Shown here: piece after piece, positions 27,925 to 36,774 of the stretch
How the letters are laid out: each line of letters opens with the position of its first letter
Numbering within the stretch: the stretch's first letter is position 1
Assembly: GCF_019749375.1 (NCBI RefSeq)
Contig: NZ_JACWFE010000001.1
Coordinates: forward strand, 62,001-126,000
DNA from: Bacillus sp. S/N-304-OC-R1
GTDB taxonomy: Bacteria; Bacillota; Bacilli; Bacillales; Cytobacillaceae
Direction: 5' to 3'
DNA: 64,000 nucleotides
Translations under genes and position numbers: made by a program
The notes under the pieces: model-generated
What the model was told of the DNA's origin: nothing
The model's database searches: none
What the model saw: the letters and a program-made list of their open reading frames with translations, nothing else

Positions 27925-29187
27925 ATGAGTATTCACATCGTCCAAAACGGGGAATCTCTATGGTCTATTTCACAGCGCTACCATATTTCTATTCAGTCTC
28001 TCATTACAGTAAACGGACTACCCGAAAATAGTTATATAATTCCTGGATTAGCACTATATATACCAGATAATACGCTACTTATAAGATCAAAGATTATCAA
28101 TAAAGGTGATACATTGTGGGGTCTGGCACAACAATATAGAACAACTCTAAATGCAATTATTTCAGCAAATCCAAGTATCCAGCCTAAAAAACTGACAATT
28201 GGCAAAAAGATAAATATACCCTCTCCTCTAAAATTGTCGATAGCAACTCTAGGCTTTATCATGCCATTTTCTCCTCAAACATCAATCCCTATATTAAATA
28301 ATATTGCTAACGAGCTAACATATCTTGCGATCGTCTCATATTCACTAACAAGTGAAGGGTATGCCTATACCGCTATAAATGACACTCTGATTGTTAATGA
28401 AAGTAAAAAATTAAAAATAACACCATTATTAATGATAAGAAACTTTGAGAATCAGCAGTTTAGCCCCGAGCTAATCGGTAAGGTGCTTGAAAATCCAGTA
28501 TATCGAAAAAATTTAATTTCGAGCATTATGAATTTTGTTAAACAAAAGGGATATGGAGGCGTCAGTATTGACTTTGAGTTTATTCCTCCGCCAAGAAGAC
28601 AAGATTTTAATTTGTTTCTTAATGACTTAAAGTCAGCACTTGGTAAGCTCATACTTCATGTAAATGTCCATGCGAAAACAGCCGACCTGCCTACAAATCG
28701 CATTGTTGGTGCTTATGATTATTTAGCTATAGGCCGTGCGGCAGATATCGTTGCCGTTATGACGATTGATTACGGATATCCAACCGGGCCACCTAATCCA
28801 GTGTCACCTGTTTGGTGGATTGAAGACGTCATTAAATATTCAATAAGTTTAATAGATCATAAAAAGCTGCAAATCGCTTTGCCCTTATATGGATATGACT
28901 GGAGAGTCACAGACAATTTAACAAAGGCTTTTTCACTACAATATGCACAAAATTTTGCGATTTCATCTGGTGCGACAATAAACTATAATCAAAAAGCTGC
29001 TTCACCTAATTATTCCTATTGGTCTGGTGCTGAACCACATATAGTATGGTTTGATGATATTCGAACTTTTGCAGAAAAATATAAATTAATAGACCAATAT
29101 ATGCTATTAGGAACAACTTACTGGCAGCTTAGCCTGCCATTTCCTCAAAATTGGGCGTTTTTGAAGAAGAATTTTACGATAAAATAA
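27925..29187 (+). CDS. LysM-LysM-GH18 spore peptidoglycan hydrolase (YaaH/SleL-like)
   Basis: The 420-residue protein starts at ATG 27925 behind AAGGAGGTG. Two LysM repeats (about 2-46 and 52-96: VQNGESLWSISQRY and NKGDTLWGLAQQY) bind peptidoglycan. A glycoside hydrolase 18 domain follows (about 105-415), with the catalytic acidic motif in GGVSIDFEFIPP. Like YaaH/SleL it has no secretion signal, as expected for a protein made in the mother cell and placed in the spore coat/cortex, where it degrades cortex fragments on germination. Length matches YaaH (427) and SleL (430). Confidence 0.92.
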   Translation: MSIHIVQNGESLWSISQRYHISIQSLITVNGLPENSYIIPGLALYIPDNTLLIRSKIINKGDTLWGLAQQYRTTLNAIISANPSIQPKKLTIGKKINIPSPLKLSIATLGFIMPFSPQTSIPILNNIANELTYLAIVSYSLTSEGYAYTAINDTLIVNESKKLKITPLLMIRNFENQQFSPELIGKVLENPVYRKNLISSIMNFVKQKGYGGVSIDFEFIPPPRRQDFNLFLNDLKSALGKLILHVNVHAKTADLPTNRIVGAYDYLAIGRAADIVAVMTIDYGYPTGPPNPVSPVWWIEDVIKYSISLIDHKKLQIALPLYGYDWRVTDNLTKAFSLQYAQNFAISSGATINYNQKAASPNYSYWSGAEPHIVWFDDIRTFAEKYKLIDQYMLLGTTYWQLSLPFPQNWAFLKKNFTIK

Positions 29188-29218
29188 AAAAAGGATGCCT
29201 TCATTGGCATCCTTTTAC
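29188..29218 (+). terminator. Intrinsic terminator of the YaaH/SleL-like gene
   Basis: AAAAGGATGCC (about 29189-29199) pairs with GGCATCCTTTT (29206-29216) across a six-base loop. Confidence 0.85.
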
Positions 29219-29220
29219 GT

Positions 29221-29288
29221 ATTGCGGCGATTCAACATGCACGCCACATCGTGCACTCCATAATGGACGGTGAATCGTCTTACGCAAT
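29221..29288. repeat. Cloverleaf-like structured intergenic element
   Basis: Within 68 bases there are four nested or adjacent helices: ATTGCG (29221-29226) with CGCAAT (29283-29288), CGATTCA (29228-29234) with TGAATCG (29271-29277), TGCACG (29238-29243) with CGTGCA (29250-29255), and TCCA (29257-29260) with TGGA (29264-29267). Together they give a closed multi-branch fold. It is more GC-rich than its surroundings and contains no frame of note. It may be a mobile palindromic repeat or a small structured RNA; I cannot decide. Confidence 0.5.
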
Positions 29289-29440
29289 TAGCTCATCGCA
29301 AAATATACTATATCATGTTTCATAGTAATAAGCAATAAAAGTATAATACTTTGCGAAACTACTAATTAACTGTATAATATTTGAAGCTTATAAAAAGCAC
29401 ATTCAATGAACTAAATTCTATAATTAAGCAGGGAGATATA

Positions 29441-31531
29441 ATGGAAAAATTAAAACCATTATGGGAAGCTATAAAAAGATTTTGGCGTAATAAGCATGTT
29501 ACAAAAATTATCATGCTAATTGTATTAACATTTCTATTGCTAACCATTTTATTTTTTGCTTTTATTGCAGCTACGGCAAATGTTGAATCTTTAAAGGAAG
29601 GCTTAAAGCAATCAACCGTCATCTATGATAAGGATGACAAAATTGCTAGCAGTTTAGCAACGAATCGCTCGGAAGGAGTTGCTATAGAAGATTTGCCAGA
29701 CTATGTAAAAAATGCGGTTGTAGCAATCGAAGATGAACGATTCTATCAGCATAATGGCTTTGACATTAAAGGGATTGCCCGTGCTTTCTTTAGAAATATT
29801 TTCGCTGGGAGAATAACTGGCGGTGGGAGTACGATTACCCAGCAGCTAACAAAGAATGCCTTACTATCTTCTGAAAAAACGTATAAACGTAAGATTGAAG
29901 AGCTTTTCCTTGCTGTCGAAATTGAAAAGAAATATAAAAAAGACGAGATCTTGCAAATGTATTTAAATCAAGTCTATTTTGGCAGCGGCGCATGGGGTAT
30001 TGATCAAGCAGCCAATAAATATTTCAATAAAAATGCAAAGGAACTTTCAATCAGTGAATCAGCACTTCTTGCCGGCTTATTACAAGCTCCTTCAGCACTT
30101 GATCCGTTCAAAAATTATGATCGTGCGATGGAACGGAGAAATGTCGTGCTCGGTAAAATGAAAGAACATGCAATGATTAGTACTGAAGAATATAAACAGG
30201 CTATCAATGAAAAAATTCAATTGAATGAAGGAAAAGGCAGTTTTATCGAAAGGAAATACCCTTATTATGTCGATGCCGTGCTTGATGAAGCAATTAATAA
30301 ATACGGCTTAACACAGGAAGAAATTTTCACCAGAGGCTATAGAATCTACACTGAAATGGATCAGAACCTTCAAACTGGATTAGAAAAAGTGTATGATAAT
30401 AACAATCTATTTCCGCGCGGACGAAACGGTGTACTTGTACAAAGCGGTGCAGTCCTTTTAGATCCTGAATCTGGCGGTGTGAGAGGACTTGTTGGAGGAA
30501 GAGGTGATTATGTGTTCCGCGGCTTTAACCGGGCTACACATATTAAAGCTCAGCCAGGTTCAACTTTAAAGCCTCTTGCTGTATACACCCCAGCTTTAGA
30601 AGAAGGCTATAGTGCCACATCGATACTCAAGGATGAACCGATGTCCTTTGAAAAATATCAGCCGGAAAATGCATCTAAACGTTATTCAGGTGATGTGCCT
30701 ATGTATAAGGCAATTGAAGAATCGCTCAACGTTCCAGCCGTATGGCTGCTCGATCAAATTGGATTGGAAAAAGGAATCGATTCACTAAAACGATTTGGCA
30801 TTCCACTTGAAAAAGAAGATGAATATTTAGGAATCGCATTAGGAGGTATGCATAAAGGAATATCCCCAATGCAGCTTGCTGAAGCTTACTCCACGTTTCC
30901 GAATGGCGGAAAGAAAAGAGATGCCCACTTAATAACAAAAATTGTCGGACCAACCGGCAGCATTATTGCCGAGCGAAAGAAAAAAACTGTAAAGGTAACA
31001 TCAAAGGCGGTTACAAATCAAATGACCTCAATGCTTCTAAACGTTGTGGAATCCGGTACTGGTAAAGGAACGAAAATCAACGGTGTTCAGATCGCTGGAA
31101 AAACTGGGTCTACCCAGCTGCCGTATAAAGACATTAACGGTACGAAGGACCAATGGTTTGTCGGCTATACCCCAAATCTAGTTGGTGCCGTATGGCTTGG
31201 TTATGACAAAACCGATCGTGAACACTATTTATCAAGCAGCAGCTCAGAAACCGTCGTACCTCTATTTAGAGCGATAATGGAAAACTCAATCCCTTATATT
31301 GAACCAGCGGAGTTTTCAACAAAATCAGTTAATGAAAAACTGGTGGAAAAGGATTTCCAAGAAGAAGTAGAAGATACTATTAAAGAATCAACTGAAAAAA
31401 TCAAGGAATCCACTAATAAAATTAAAGAAGAGCTTCCGAAATGGAAGGAAAACCTAATGGATGTTGTTCAAGAACTTGACGGATTTGGTCAGTATTTAAA
31501 AGGTAAATGGAAGGACATCACAAATCGATAA
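29441..31531 (+). CDS. Class A penicillin-binding protein (transglycosylase/transpeptidase)
   Basis: The 696-residue bifunctional enzyme polymerises and crosslinks peptidoglycan. ATG 29441 follows GGGAG; the frame is open 20 codons further up without a ribosome site. A single membrane helix (about 20-45) precedes the GT51 domain with EDERFYQHNGFD, GGSTITQQLTKN and RKIEELFLAVEIEKKYKK. The transpeptidase domain has STLK (in AQPGSTLKPLA), the SLN motif (EESLNVP) and KTGST. A Lys/Glu-rich tail closes the protein. Length and layout fit B. subtilis PbpG (PBP2d) best, but PBP1-type paralogues cannot be excluded. Confidence 0.93.
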   Translation: MEKLKPLWEAIKRFWRNKHVTKIIMLIVLTFLLLTILFFAFIAATANVESLKEGLKQSTVIYDKDDKIASSLATNRSEGVAIEDLPDYVKNAVVAIEDERFYQHNGFDIKGIARAFFRNIFAGRITGGGSTITQQLTKNALLSSEKTYKRKIEELFLAVEIEKKYKKDEILQMYLNQVYFGSGAWGIDQAANKYFNKNAKELSISESALLAGLLQAPSALDPFKNYDRAMERRNVVLGKMKEHAMISTEEYKQAINEKIQLNEGKGSFIERKYPYYVDAVLDEAINKYGLTQEEIFTRGYRIYTEMDQNLQTGLEKVYDNNNLFPRGRNGVLVQSGAVLLDPESGGVRGLVGGRGDYVFRGFNRATHIKAQPGSTLKPLAVYTPALEEGYSATSILKDEPMSFEKYQPENASKRYSGDVPMYKAIEESLNVPAVWLLDQIGLEKGIDSLKRFGIPLEKEDEYLGIALGGMHKGISPMQLAEAYSTFPNGGKKRDAHLITKIVGPTGSIIAERKKKTVKVTSKAVTNQMTSMLLNVVESGTGKGTKINGVQIAGKTGSTQLPYKDINGTKDQWFVGYTPNLVGAVWLGYDKTDREHYLSSSSSETVVPLFRAIMENSIPYIEPAEFSTKSVNEKLVEKDFQEEVEDTIKESTEKIKESTNKIKEELPKWKENLMDVVQELDGFGQYLKGKWKDITNR

Positions 31532-31535
31532 GTTA

Positions 31536-31566
31536 TAAGAACCAGGGTGCCTGGTTCTTTTTTTTA
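31536..31566 (+). terminator. Intrinsic terminator of the PBP gene
   Basis: AAGAACCAGG (31537-31546) pairs with CCTGGTTCTT (31550-31559), with a long T run. Confidence 0.88.
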
Positions 31567-31708
31567 TAATCCGAAAACAAAAATTGCCATTTCACTAATA
31601 GTTGATATAATGATAGTTAATAAATAGCATATACTATCTAGAAGATATCAGTTCGCTAGCACTTGATAGCATAATAAACAAAACCTGACAGGAGGCTATA
31701 TTCCCGCT

Positions 31709-31903
31709 ATGAACGATGAAAAAAGGATTCAGCTTAATGTGAGAATAACAAAAGAAACCTCGCAAAAATTAGATGAAATCGTCCAATATTATCAAGAAAA
31801 CATGAAGCTTGGCAGAGTGTATAAGGGCGATGTTTTATCAGATATTATCGAAAAATCTTATGAAGTTATGAACAAACAGAAAAAGATGACTAGACAGTAC
31901 TAA
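31709..31903 (+). CDS. Small ribbon-helix-helix-like protein (64 aa)
   Basis: The 64-residue basic protein opens with RIQLNVRITKETSQKLDEIV, a pattern of one short beta strand (IQLNVRIT) followed by two helices, as in ribbon-helix-helix DNA-binding proteins (Arc/CopG type). The second helix ends SDIIEKSYEVMNKQ. GGAGG lies upstream of ATG 31709, with a rather long spacing. It stands alone, so neither a toxin partner nor a target is evident. Function unknown. Confidence 0.65.
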   Translation: MNDEKRIQLNVRITKETSQKLDEIVQYYQENMKLGRVYKGDVLSDIIEKSYEVMNKQKKMTRQY

Positions 31904-31996
31904 TTTAAAATTTTCTTTATTATTTTTACGAATTCTTGGTAGAATATTGTCAAAATAGTTAGAAATGGATAATATTTTAATAAGGATGGTGATATT

Positions 31997-32131
31997 ATGC
32001 GGCCTAGAATCCGTAGACGCGGGATTTCTCTTGAAGATGTTAAGTTTGGGATAACAACCATTTTTCTGCATGTATCATTTTATGGGCTCATTGTTTTTAT
32101 TTTGGTTTTATTCATTGAACTTTTTAGTTGA
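31997..32131 (+). CDS. Hypothetical 44-aa single-span membrane protein
   Basis: ATG 31997 follows AAGGATGGTG. The product has a very basic start (MRPRIRRRG), a short amphipathic stretch (ISLEDVKFGITT) and one long hydrophobic helix ending ELFS. The positive N-terminus predicts the N-terminus inside the cell. Size and composition resemble small stress or sporulation membrane peptides, but no family is assigned. Confidence 0.55.
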   Translation: MRPRIRRRGISLEDVKFGITTIFLHVSFYGLIVFILVLFIELFS

Positions 32132-32213
32132 TTTAGAAAAATATCAATTGCTTTTATTTCAGTAATCATTAATGGTATGATAAAGATTGATTTTTACAGA
32201 AGGAGATGACATT

Positions 32214-32651
32214 ATGTCGAAAAAAGGATACATATTAATGCAAAACGGTGAAAAAGTTGAATTTGAATTATATCCAGATGCTGCACCTGGAACTGTTGCA
32301 AACTTTGAAAAGCTTGCAAACGAAGGTTATTATAATGGCCTGACTTTCCACCGTGTTATTCCTGGCTTTGTAAGCCAAGGGGGATGCCCTCATGGCACAG
32401 GAACTGGTGGCCCTGGCTACACAATTAACTGTGAAACAGAAGGCAACCCGCATAAGCATGAAGTAGGTTCTTTATCAATGGCTCATGCAGGACGCAATAC
32501 CGGCGGTAGCCAATTCTTCATCGTACACGCGCCTCAGCCGCACTTAAATGGAGTTCATACAGTTTTCGGTAAAGTTACTTCAGGTATGGATACTGTTTTA
32601 AAAATGAAAAACGGCGATGTAATGGAGAAAGTAGAAGTTACAGAAGCATAA
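32214..32651 (+). CDS. ppiB: Peptidyl-prolyl cis-trans isomerase, cyclophilin type
   Basis: The 145-residue cytoplasmic cyclophilin speeds proline isomerisation during folding. ATG 32214 has AAGGAGATG ahead; nine codons open upstream are not needed. Core motifs are [13 protein letters not shown] (catalytic Arg and Phe), [21 protein letters not shown] and [10 protein letters not shown]. Length and sequence match B. subtilis PpiB (143 residues). It is a single-gene unit with a terminator just downstream. Confidence 0.96.
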   Translation: MSKKGYILMQNGEKVEFELYPDAAPGTVANFEKLANEGYYNGLTFHRVIPGFVSQGGCPHGTGTGGPGYTINCETEGNPHKHEVGSLSMAHAGRNTGGSQFFIVHAPQPHLNGVHTVFGKVTSGMDTVLKMKNGDVMEKVEVTEA

Positions 32652-32659
32652 TTTACATT

Positions 32660-32686
32660 GAAAAAGGGCCATTCGGCTCTTTTTCT
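32660..32686 (+). terminator. Intrinsic terminator of ppiB
   Basis: AAAAAGGGCC (32661-32670) pairs with GGCTCTTTTT (32675-32684; one G-T pair) across a four-base loop. Confidence 0.82.
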
Positions 32687-32762
32687 ATTTCTACCATCTT
32701 TCTGAGCATCTATTCAATAAACCAGGGAACAATAAAAAAAAATATTCAGAAGGTGATAAAAA

Positions 32763-32954
32763 ATGGGTGCGATCGAAAGAAATGGATATCAATTCAAGCC
32801 TGAATTTAGTGTAGTGAATCAAGATGGAGCGATACATGTGTATAATAGAGGGGAATTCCTTGAAGAAATTCCTTTTGTATTCTCAGGTGAATTTCCGGAG
32901 CATGACTTAATTGAGGAACTTGTAAATCATTATTGTTTTGAAAACGGAATTTAA
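32763..32954 (+). CDS. YbxH-like small protein (DUF5370 type)
   Basis: The 63-residue protein follows AGAAGGTG. It begins MGAIERNGYQFKPEFSVVNQ and ends with HDLIEELVNHYCFENGI, with an acidic middle part. The MGAIER...PEFSV and LIEELVNHYCFE blocks match the Bacillus YbxH/DUF5370 family, whose function is unknown. Its end is 52 bases before the preferred start of the Mug-type glycosylase gene, so the two may be cotranscribed. Confidence 0.8.
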   Translation: MGAIERNGYQFKPEFSVVNQDGAIHVYNRGEFLEEIPFVFSGEFPEHDLIEELVNHYCFENGI

Positions 32955-33006
32955 CCCCTGGCTTATTCTCCCAACTCTAGCACCACACTCATATGGAGGT
33001 AATTTC

Positions 33007-33528
33007 GTGAAACCAATTCCTGATCACTTAAAGGAAGACCTAGATCTTATCTTTGTTGGCTTTAATCCAAGTATCCGTTCTTCCGTAACGGGTCATCATT
33101 TCGCTAATCCAAACAATCGATTTTGGAAGATACTCTATGAATCTGGTTTAACTCCGAGAAAATTTACAGCTGAAGAAGATAATCAATTATTAGAATTAGG
33201 TTACGGCATGACCAACATTGTTGCTAGACCGACAAAGACTGCAGATGAAATAACAAAAGAAGAGTACAAAGCTGGAAGATATGAATTAATCAATAAAATA
33301 AACCATTATAAACCCAAAATAGTCTGTTTTGTTGGGAAGGGAGTTTACCAGGAGTATAGTAATAAAAAATCTATTCCTTGGGGCCAGCAGCCAGAAGCTG
33401 TTGTGCGTGGTACTGTCGACTTTGTTGCACCCTCTTCTAGTGGCCTCGTAAGAATGAAAATAGAAGACATTATCAAAATTTATTCCGAAATCCCTAATCT
33501 GATATCAGCCATAAATCGTAAAAAATAA
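33007..33528 (+). CDS. mug: Mismatch-specific (G:T/U) DNA glycosylase, Mug/TDG type
   Basis: The 173-residue protein belongs to the uracil-DNA glycosylase superfamily and removes U or T mispaired with G. GFNPSIRSSVTGHHFANPNN matches the Mug motif A (G-x-N-P-S followed by a GHHFA segment), and FVAPSSSGLVRM matches motif B (N/A-P-S-S-S-G). GTG 33007 lies seven bases after GGAGG and is preferred to the in-frame ATG at 32938, which sits inside the ybxH-like gene. Confidence 0.88.
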   Translation: MKPIPDHLKEDLDLIFVGFNPSIRSSVTGHHFANPNNRFWKILYESGLTPRKFTAEEDNQLLELGYGMTNIVARPTKTADEITKEEYKAGRYELINKINHYKPKIVCFVGKGVYQEYSNKKSIPWGQQPEAVVRGTVDFVAPSSSGLVRMKIEDIIKIYSEIPNLISAINRKK

Positions 33529-33580
33529 TAGAAAAGTCATATATCCACTCAGGTAAAAACAGTTCAAATGAAACTATTAA

Positions 33581-33595
33581 AATATTCCGAAAATT
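33581..33595 (+). promoter_or_regulatory. CodY-box candidate upstream of ispA
   Basis: AATATTCCGAAAATT matches the CodY consensus AATTTTCWGAAAATT at 13 of 15 positions. It lies 61 bases before the ispA start codon. Confidence 0.5.
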
Positions 33596-33656
33596 ATTAA
33601 AATAATAAATAACACCTAGAGCTAGCTTCAACTTAAACTCTTAAGGAGGGAAAGAA

Positions 33657-34616
33657 ATGGAGCAAAATGTTCGTGTAATTCCGTTTAAATTGATTCATGA
33701 AACAGATGGAGCAAGTGAAATTCCAAAGGGAGTTAAATTAATCCAAGCTCCCAATATTTGGAAGGAAACGAAAGGCAAAGGTGTTACGGTTGCTGTTTTA
33801 GATACTGGCTGTGATACAACTCACCCTGATCTTAGGGAGCGTATTATCGGTGGGCGAAATTTTACAAACGATGATCGAGGCAACCCGGATCTATATTTGG
33901 ATTATAATGGTCACGGGACTCATGTTTCTGGTACGATAGCAGCACAATTGAATAATAAGGGTGTTGCAGGTGTTGCTCCAGAAGCAAATTTGCTCATTGT
34001 GAAGGTATTAAATAAACAGGGCTCAGGACAGTATGATTGGATTATCAAAGGAATTCATTACGCTATCGAACAAAAAGCAGATATTATTTCAATGTCTCTT
34101 GGCGGACCAAATGATGTTCCTGAACTTCATCAAGCAATTAAAAAGGCTGTAGATCAAAATATCCTCGTGGTTTGTGCTGCTGGCAATGAAGGTGACGGTG
34201 ATGAAGCGACAGATGAATTTGCGTTTCCAGGCTCCTATAACGAGGTCATTAGTGTAGGTGCAATTGATTTAGAGCGAAGATCATCGAAGTTCAGCAATTC
34301 ACATAATGAGATTGATGTTGTTGCACCTGGAGAAGGAATACTCTCTACCTATTTAAACGGAAGATATGCTACTTTAAGCGGAACATCGATGGCGGCCCCC
34401 CATGTTTCGGGTGCACTAGCCTTAATAAAAGATATAGCAAATCGGCAATTTGAACGCAATCTCTCCGAACCAGAGCTTTACGCACAATTAATAAAGAGAA
34501 CGATTCCTCTAGGATATTCACCAAAATTAGAGGGAAATGGTCTCATCTATTTGACTGTGCCAGAGCATCTAGCTAATATTTTCGATCTAGAATTTAAAGC
34601 AATGCTGTTCATATAA
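33657..34616 (+). CDS. ispA: Intracellular subtilisin-type serine protease
   Basis: The 319-residue S8 protease has the same length as B. subtilis IspA. It has no signal peptide; a short N-terminal propeptide (VIPFKLIHE, related to the LIPY-type inhibitory motif) precedes the catalytic domain. The triad is Asp49 (AVLDTGCD), His86 (NGHGTHVSG) and Ser244 (SGTSMAAPHV), with oxyanion Asn177 (AAGNEGD). It degrades cytoplasmic proteins in stationary phase. AAGGAGGG precedes the ATG. A CodY-like box upstream fits nutrient control. Confidence 0.95.
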   Translation: MEQNVRVIPFKLIHETDGASEIPKGVKLIQAPNIWKETKGKGVTVAVLDTGCDTTHPDLRERIIGGRNFTNDDRGNPDLYLDYNGHGTHVSGTIAAQLNNKGVAGVAPEANLLIVKVLNKQGSGQYDWIIKGIHYAIEQKADIISMSLGGPNDVPELHQAIKKAVDQNILVVCAAGNEGDGDEATDEFAFPGSYNEVISVGAIDLERRSSKFSNSHNEIDVVAPGEGILSTYLNGRYATLSGTSMAAPHVSGALALIKDIANRQFERNLSEPELYAQLIKRTIPLGYSPKLEGNGLIYLTVPEHLANIFDLEFKAMLFI

Positions 34617-34644
34617 ATAGAGTTAACAATTAATAGACCTCAGT

Positions 34645-34675
34645 TAAAGCTTGGAAAATTCCAAGCTTTTCTTTA
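34645..34675 (+). terminator. Intrinsic terminator of ispA
   Basis: AAAGCTTGG (34646-34654) pairs with CCAAGCTTT (34661-34669) across AAAATT, with a T-rich tail. Confidence 0.82.
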
Positions 34676-34713
34676 TTCTTAAAATAGGTATTAATTAGTA
34701 GGAGGACTATCAA

Positions 34714-35025
34714 TTGCAGCCGTTCACCCAGAATGTTATTCAAATAATCAAGAGAATCCCTGAGGGCAGGGTAATGACCTATGGTCAAATAGCCAAACTG
34801 GCAGGAAGTCCAAGAGGGGCCAGGCAAGTTGTAAGGATTCTTCATTCAATGAGCAAAAAACACAAATTACCTTGGCATCGGGTTATCAATTCAAAAGGGG
34901 AAATTGGATTAAAAGAGGACGAGTATTATTCAATCCAAAGGCTTTCACTTGAAAGTGAAGGCGTTGAATTTTTAATAGATGGGAAAATTGAATTACAAAC
35001 CTATTTATATCACCCAGATATTTGA
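34714..35025 (+). CDS. Alkyltransferase-like protein (ATL; MGMT fold without reactive Cys)
   Basis: The 103-residue protein is the C-terminal DNA-binding domain of the O6-alkylguanine transferase family: PEGRVMTYGQIAKLAGSPRG, the arginine-finger helix GARQVVRILH, and HKLPWHRVI. The alkyl-accepting cysteine of the PCHRV motif is replaced by tryptophan, the defining change of ATL proteins. These cannot repair DNA themselves but flip out O6-alkylguanine and flag it for nucleotide excision repair. Start: TTG 34714 with AGGAGG eight bases ahead. Confidence 0.92.
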   Translation: MQPFTQNVIQIIKRIPEGRVMTYGQIAKLAGSPRGARQVVRILHSMSKKHKLPWHRVINSKGEIGLKEDEYYSIQRLSLESEGVEFLIDGKIELQTYLYHPDI

Positions 35026-35032
35026 TCGTAGC

Positions 35033-35067
35033 AAAAAGGAAGGCTGAAAACGCCTTCCTTTTTCTAT
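35033..35067 (+). terminator. Intrinsic terminator of the ATL gene
   Basis: AAAAAGGAAGGC (35033-35044) pairs with GCCTTCCTTTTT (35052-35063). Confidence 0.88.
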
Positions 35068-35239
35068 CCAGAAACTTAATTGCCTAAATAATAAAGAATT
35101 CCTTCATACTATTAGTTTTATTTGAACACAATATTATTCATAAAAAAACAACACTTTTTCCTCATACTGGTAAAAGAGGAAATCACCTTTCAACGAAGAA
35201 TTGATCTAGTAAGAATATGGAAGAAAGGTGGAAGAATGA

Positions 35240-36724
35240 ATGAAGAAAGCATTGAAATTAGGTTTTAGTATTTTACTCATTGTTATGCTGTCATTTACAC
35301 CACAGGGGAACGATTCACTTACACCTGTTCAGGCTACTGTATCAGGAGAGCCTTGGGTTCAGGAACTCAATCAGCTGTTAATGAATGATCCTGATTTAAA
35401 AGGCGCGCTAGCTGGTATTAGTGTACGCTCAGCGGAAACAGGTGAACTGCTTTATGAAAATATCGGTGATGTCCGCTTAAGGCCGGCTTCGAATATGAAG
35501 CTTTTCACTGCGGCCGCTGCTTTATCAGCATTAGGTGAAAACTACAAATTTACAACTGAATTACTAACGGACGGTTCAGTAAAGGGGAAGACACTTCAAG
35601 GAAATCTTTTCTTAAAAGGAAAGGGAGATCCAACACTTTTAAAGTCAGACTTTGATCAATTTGCGAAAGAGATAAAAAGTTTAGGAATCCAATTTATACA
35701 TGGTGATTTAGTTGCAGATGATTCTTGGTATGATAATGTCCGCTATTCTGAAGATCTAATCTGGAACGATGAAACTTATTATTATGGAGCTCAAGTGTCA
35801 GCATTAACTGCATCTCCAAATGAAGACTATGATGCTGGATCAATCATTGTAGAAGTAAACCCAGGGAAACATATTGGTCGAGAATCGCTTGTCACATTAG
35901 AACCAAAAACTGATTATGTAAAAATTATTAATCTTACTAAAACTGTTGCAGAAAATGGAAAAAAAGATATAACAATCGAAAAAGAGCATGGTACAAATAC
36001 AATCTTCGTTAAAGGCACGATCCCCATGGAAGCCTCTAGAGTAAGGGAATGGATTGCAGTTTGGGAGCCGGCTGGCTATGCTCTCGACTTATTGCAACAA
36101 TCGCTAATAGAACAAGGGATTAAGCTGAACGGAAAGCTAAAAAACGCACAATCACCAGAAGGAGCAAAAAAATTATACATTCACCACTCTATGCCATTAT
36201 CAGAATTATTGATTCCATTTATGAAATTGAGCAACAACGGACACGCAGAGTCACTCATTAAAGAAATGGGGAAAGTCGTTAAAGGAGAAGGCAGCTGGGA
36301 AAAAGGCATGGAAATCATGAATAATGAACTTAATAAACTAGGTATCAATACGGAAACACTTGTCCTTCGAGATGGATCAGGCATCTCCCATATTAATTTA
36401 ATTCCGGCAAATGAAATTTCAAAGCTTTTATTTGAGGTGCAAAGTAAAGAATGGTACCCAACATTTTTGAATTCATTACCTATAGCAGGGGCATCTGATC
36501 GGATGGTGGGCGGAACATTGCGAAATCGGATGATTAACTCAGGAGCAGAGGGTAATGTCCAAGCAAAGACCGGTTCCATCGCTACAGTCAGCTCATTATC
36601 CGGTTATGTTAATACGAAAAGCGGAGAGAGGCTTATTTTTTCTATAGTCCTCAATAATCTCGTAAATGGCTCGAAAGGAAAAGTAATAGAAGATAAAATT
36701 GCTGTTATTTTAGCAGAACAATGA
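35240..36724 (+). CDS. dacC: D-alanyl-D-alanine carboxypeptidase/endopeptidase, S13 family (PBP4/DacC-like)
   Basis: The 494-residue exported penicillin-binding protein is close to B. subtilis DacC (491). The signal peptide spans about residues 1-33. Active-site motifs are SNMK (Ser84, Lys87 in [10 protein letters not shown]), SNN ([10 protein letters not shown]) and KTG ([15 protein letters not shown]). The long insert between the first two motifs is typical of S13 enzymes. It trims or cleaves peptidoglycan crosslinks. ATG 35240 follows GAAAGGTGG. Transcribed alone and closed by a strong terminator. Confidence 0.94.
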   Translation: MKKALKLGFSILLIVMLSFTPQGNDSLTPVQATVSGEPWVQELNQLLMNDPDLKGALAGISVRSAETGELLYENIGDVRLRPASNMKLFTAAAALSALGENYKFTTELLTDGSVKGKTLQGNLFLKGKGDPTLLKSDFDQFAKEIKSLGIQFIHGDLVADDSWYDNVRYSEDLIWNDETYYYGAQVSALTASPNEDYDAGSIIVEVNPGKHIGRESLVTLEPKTDYVKIINLTKTVAENGKKDITIEKEHGTNTIFVKGTIPMEASRVREWIAVWEPAGYALDLLQQSLIEQGIKLNGKLKNAQSPEGAKKLYIHHSMPLSELLIPFMKLSNNGHAESLIKEMGKVVKGEGSWEKGMEIMNNELNKLGINTETLVLRDGSGISHINLIPANEISKLLFEVQSKEWYPTFLNSLPIAGASDRMVGGTLRNRMINSGAEGNVQAKTGSIATVSSLSGYVNTKSGERLIFSIVLNNLVNGSKGKVIEDKIAVILAEQ

Positions 36725-36770
36725 AAAAAGGCGGATCAATTTGAATAAAGCTGATTGATCCGCCTTTTTT
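36724..36770. terminator. Bidirectional terminator between dacC and yceI
   Basis: AAAAAAGGCGGATCAAT (from 36724) pairs with ATTGATCCGCCTTTTTT (to 36770), giving a 17-bp stem. Confidence 0.9.
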
Positions 36771-36774
36771 AACA

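Noticed and set aside
31709-31903. Antitoxin of a toxin-antitoxin pair
   Set aside because: The ribbon-helix-helix-like protein has no partner gene of toxin type on either side.
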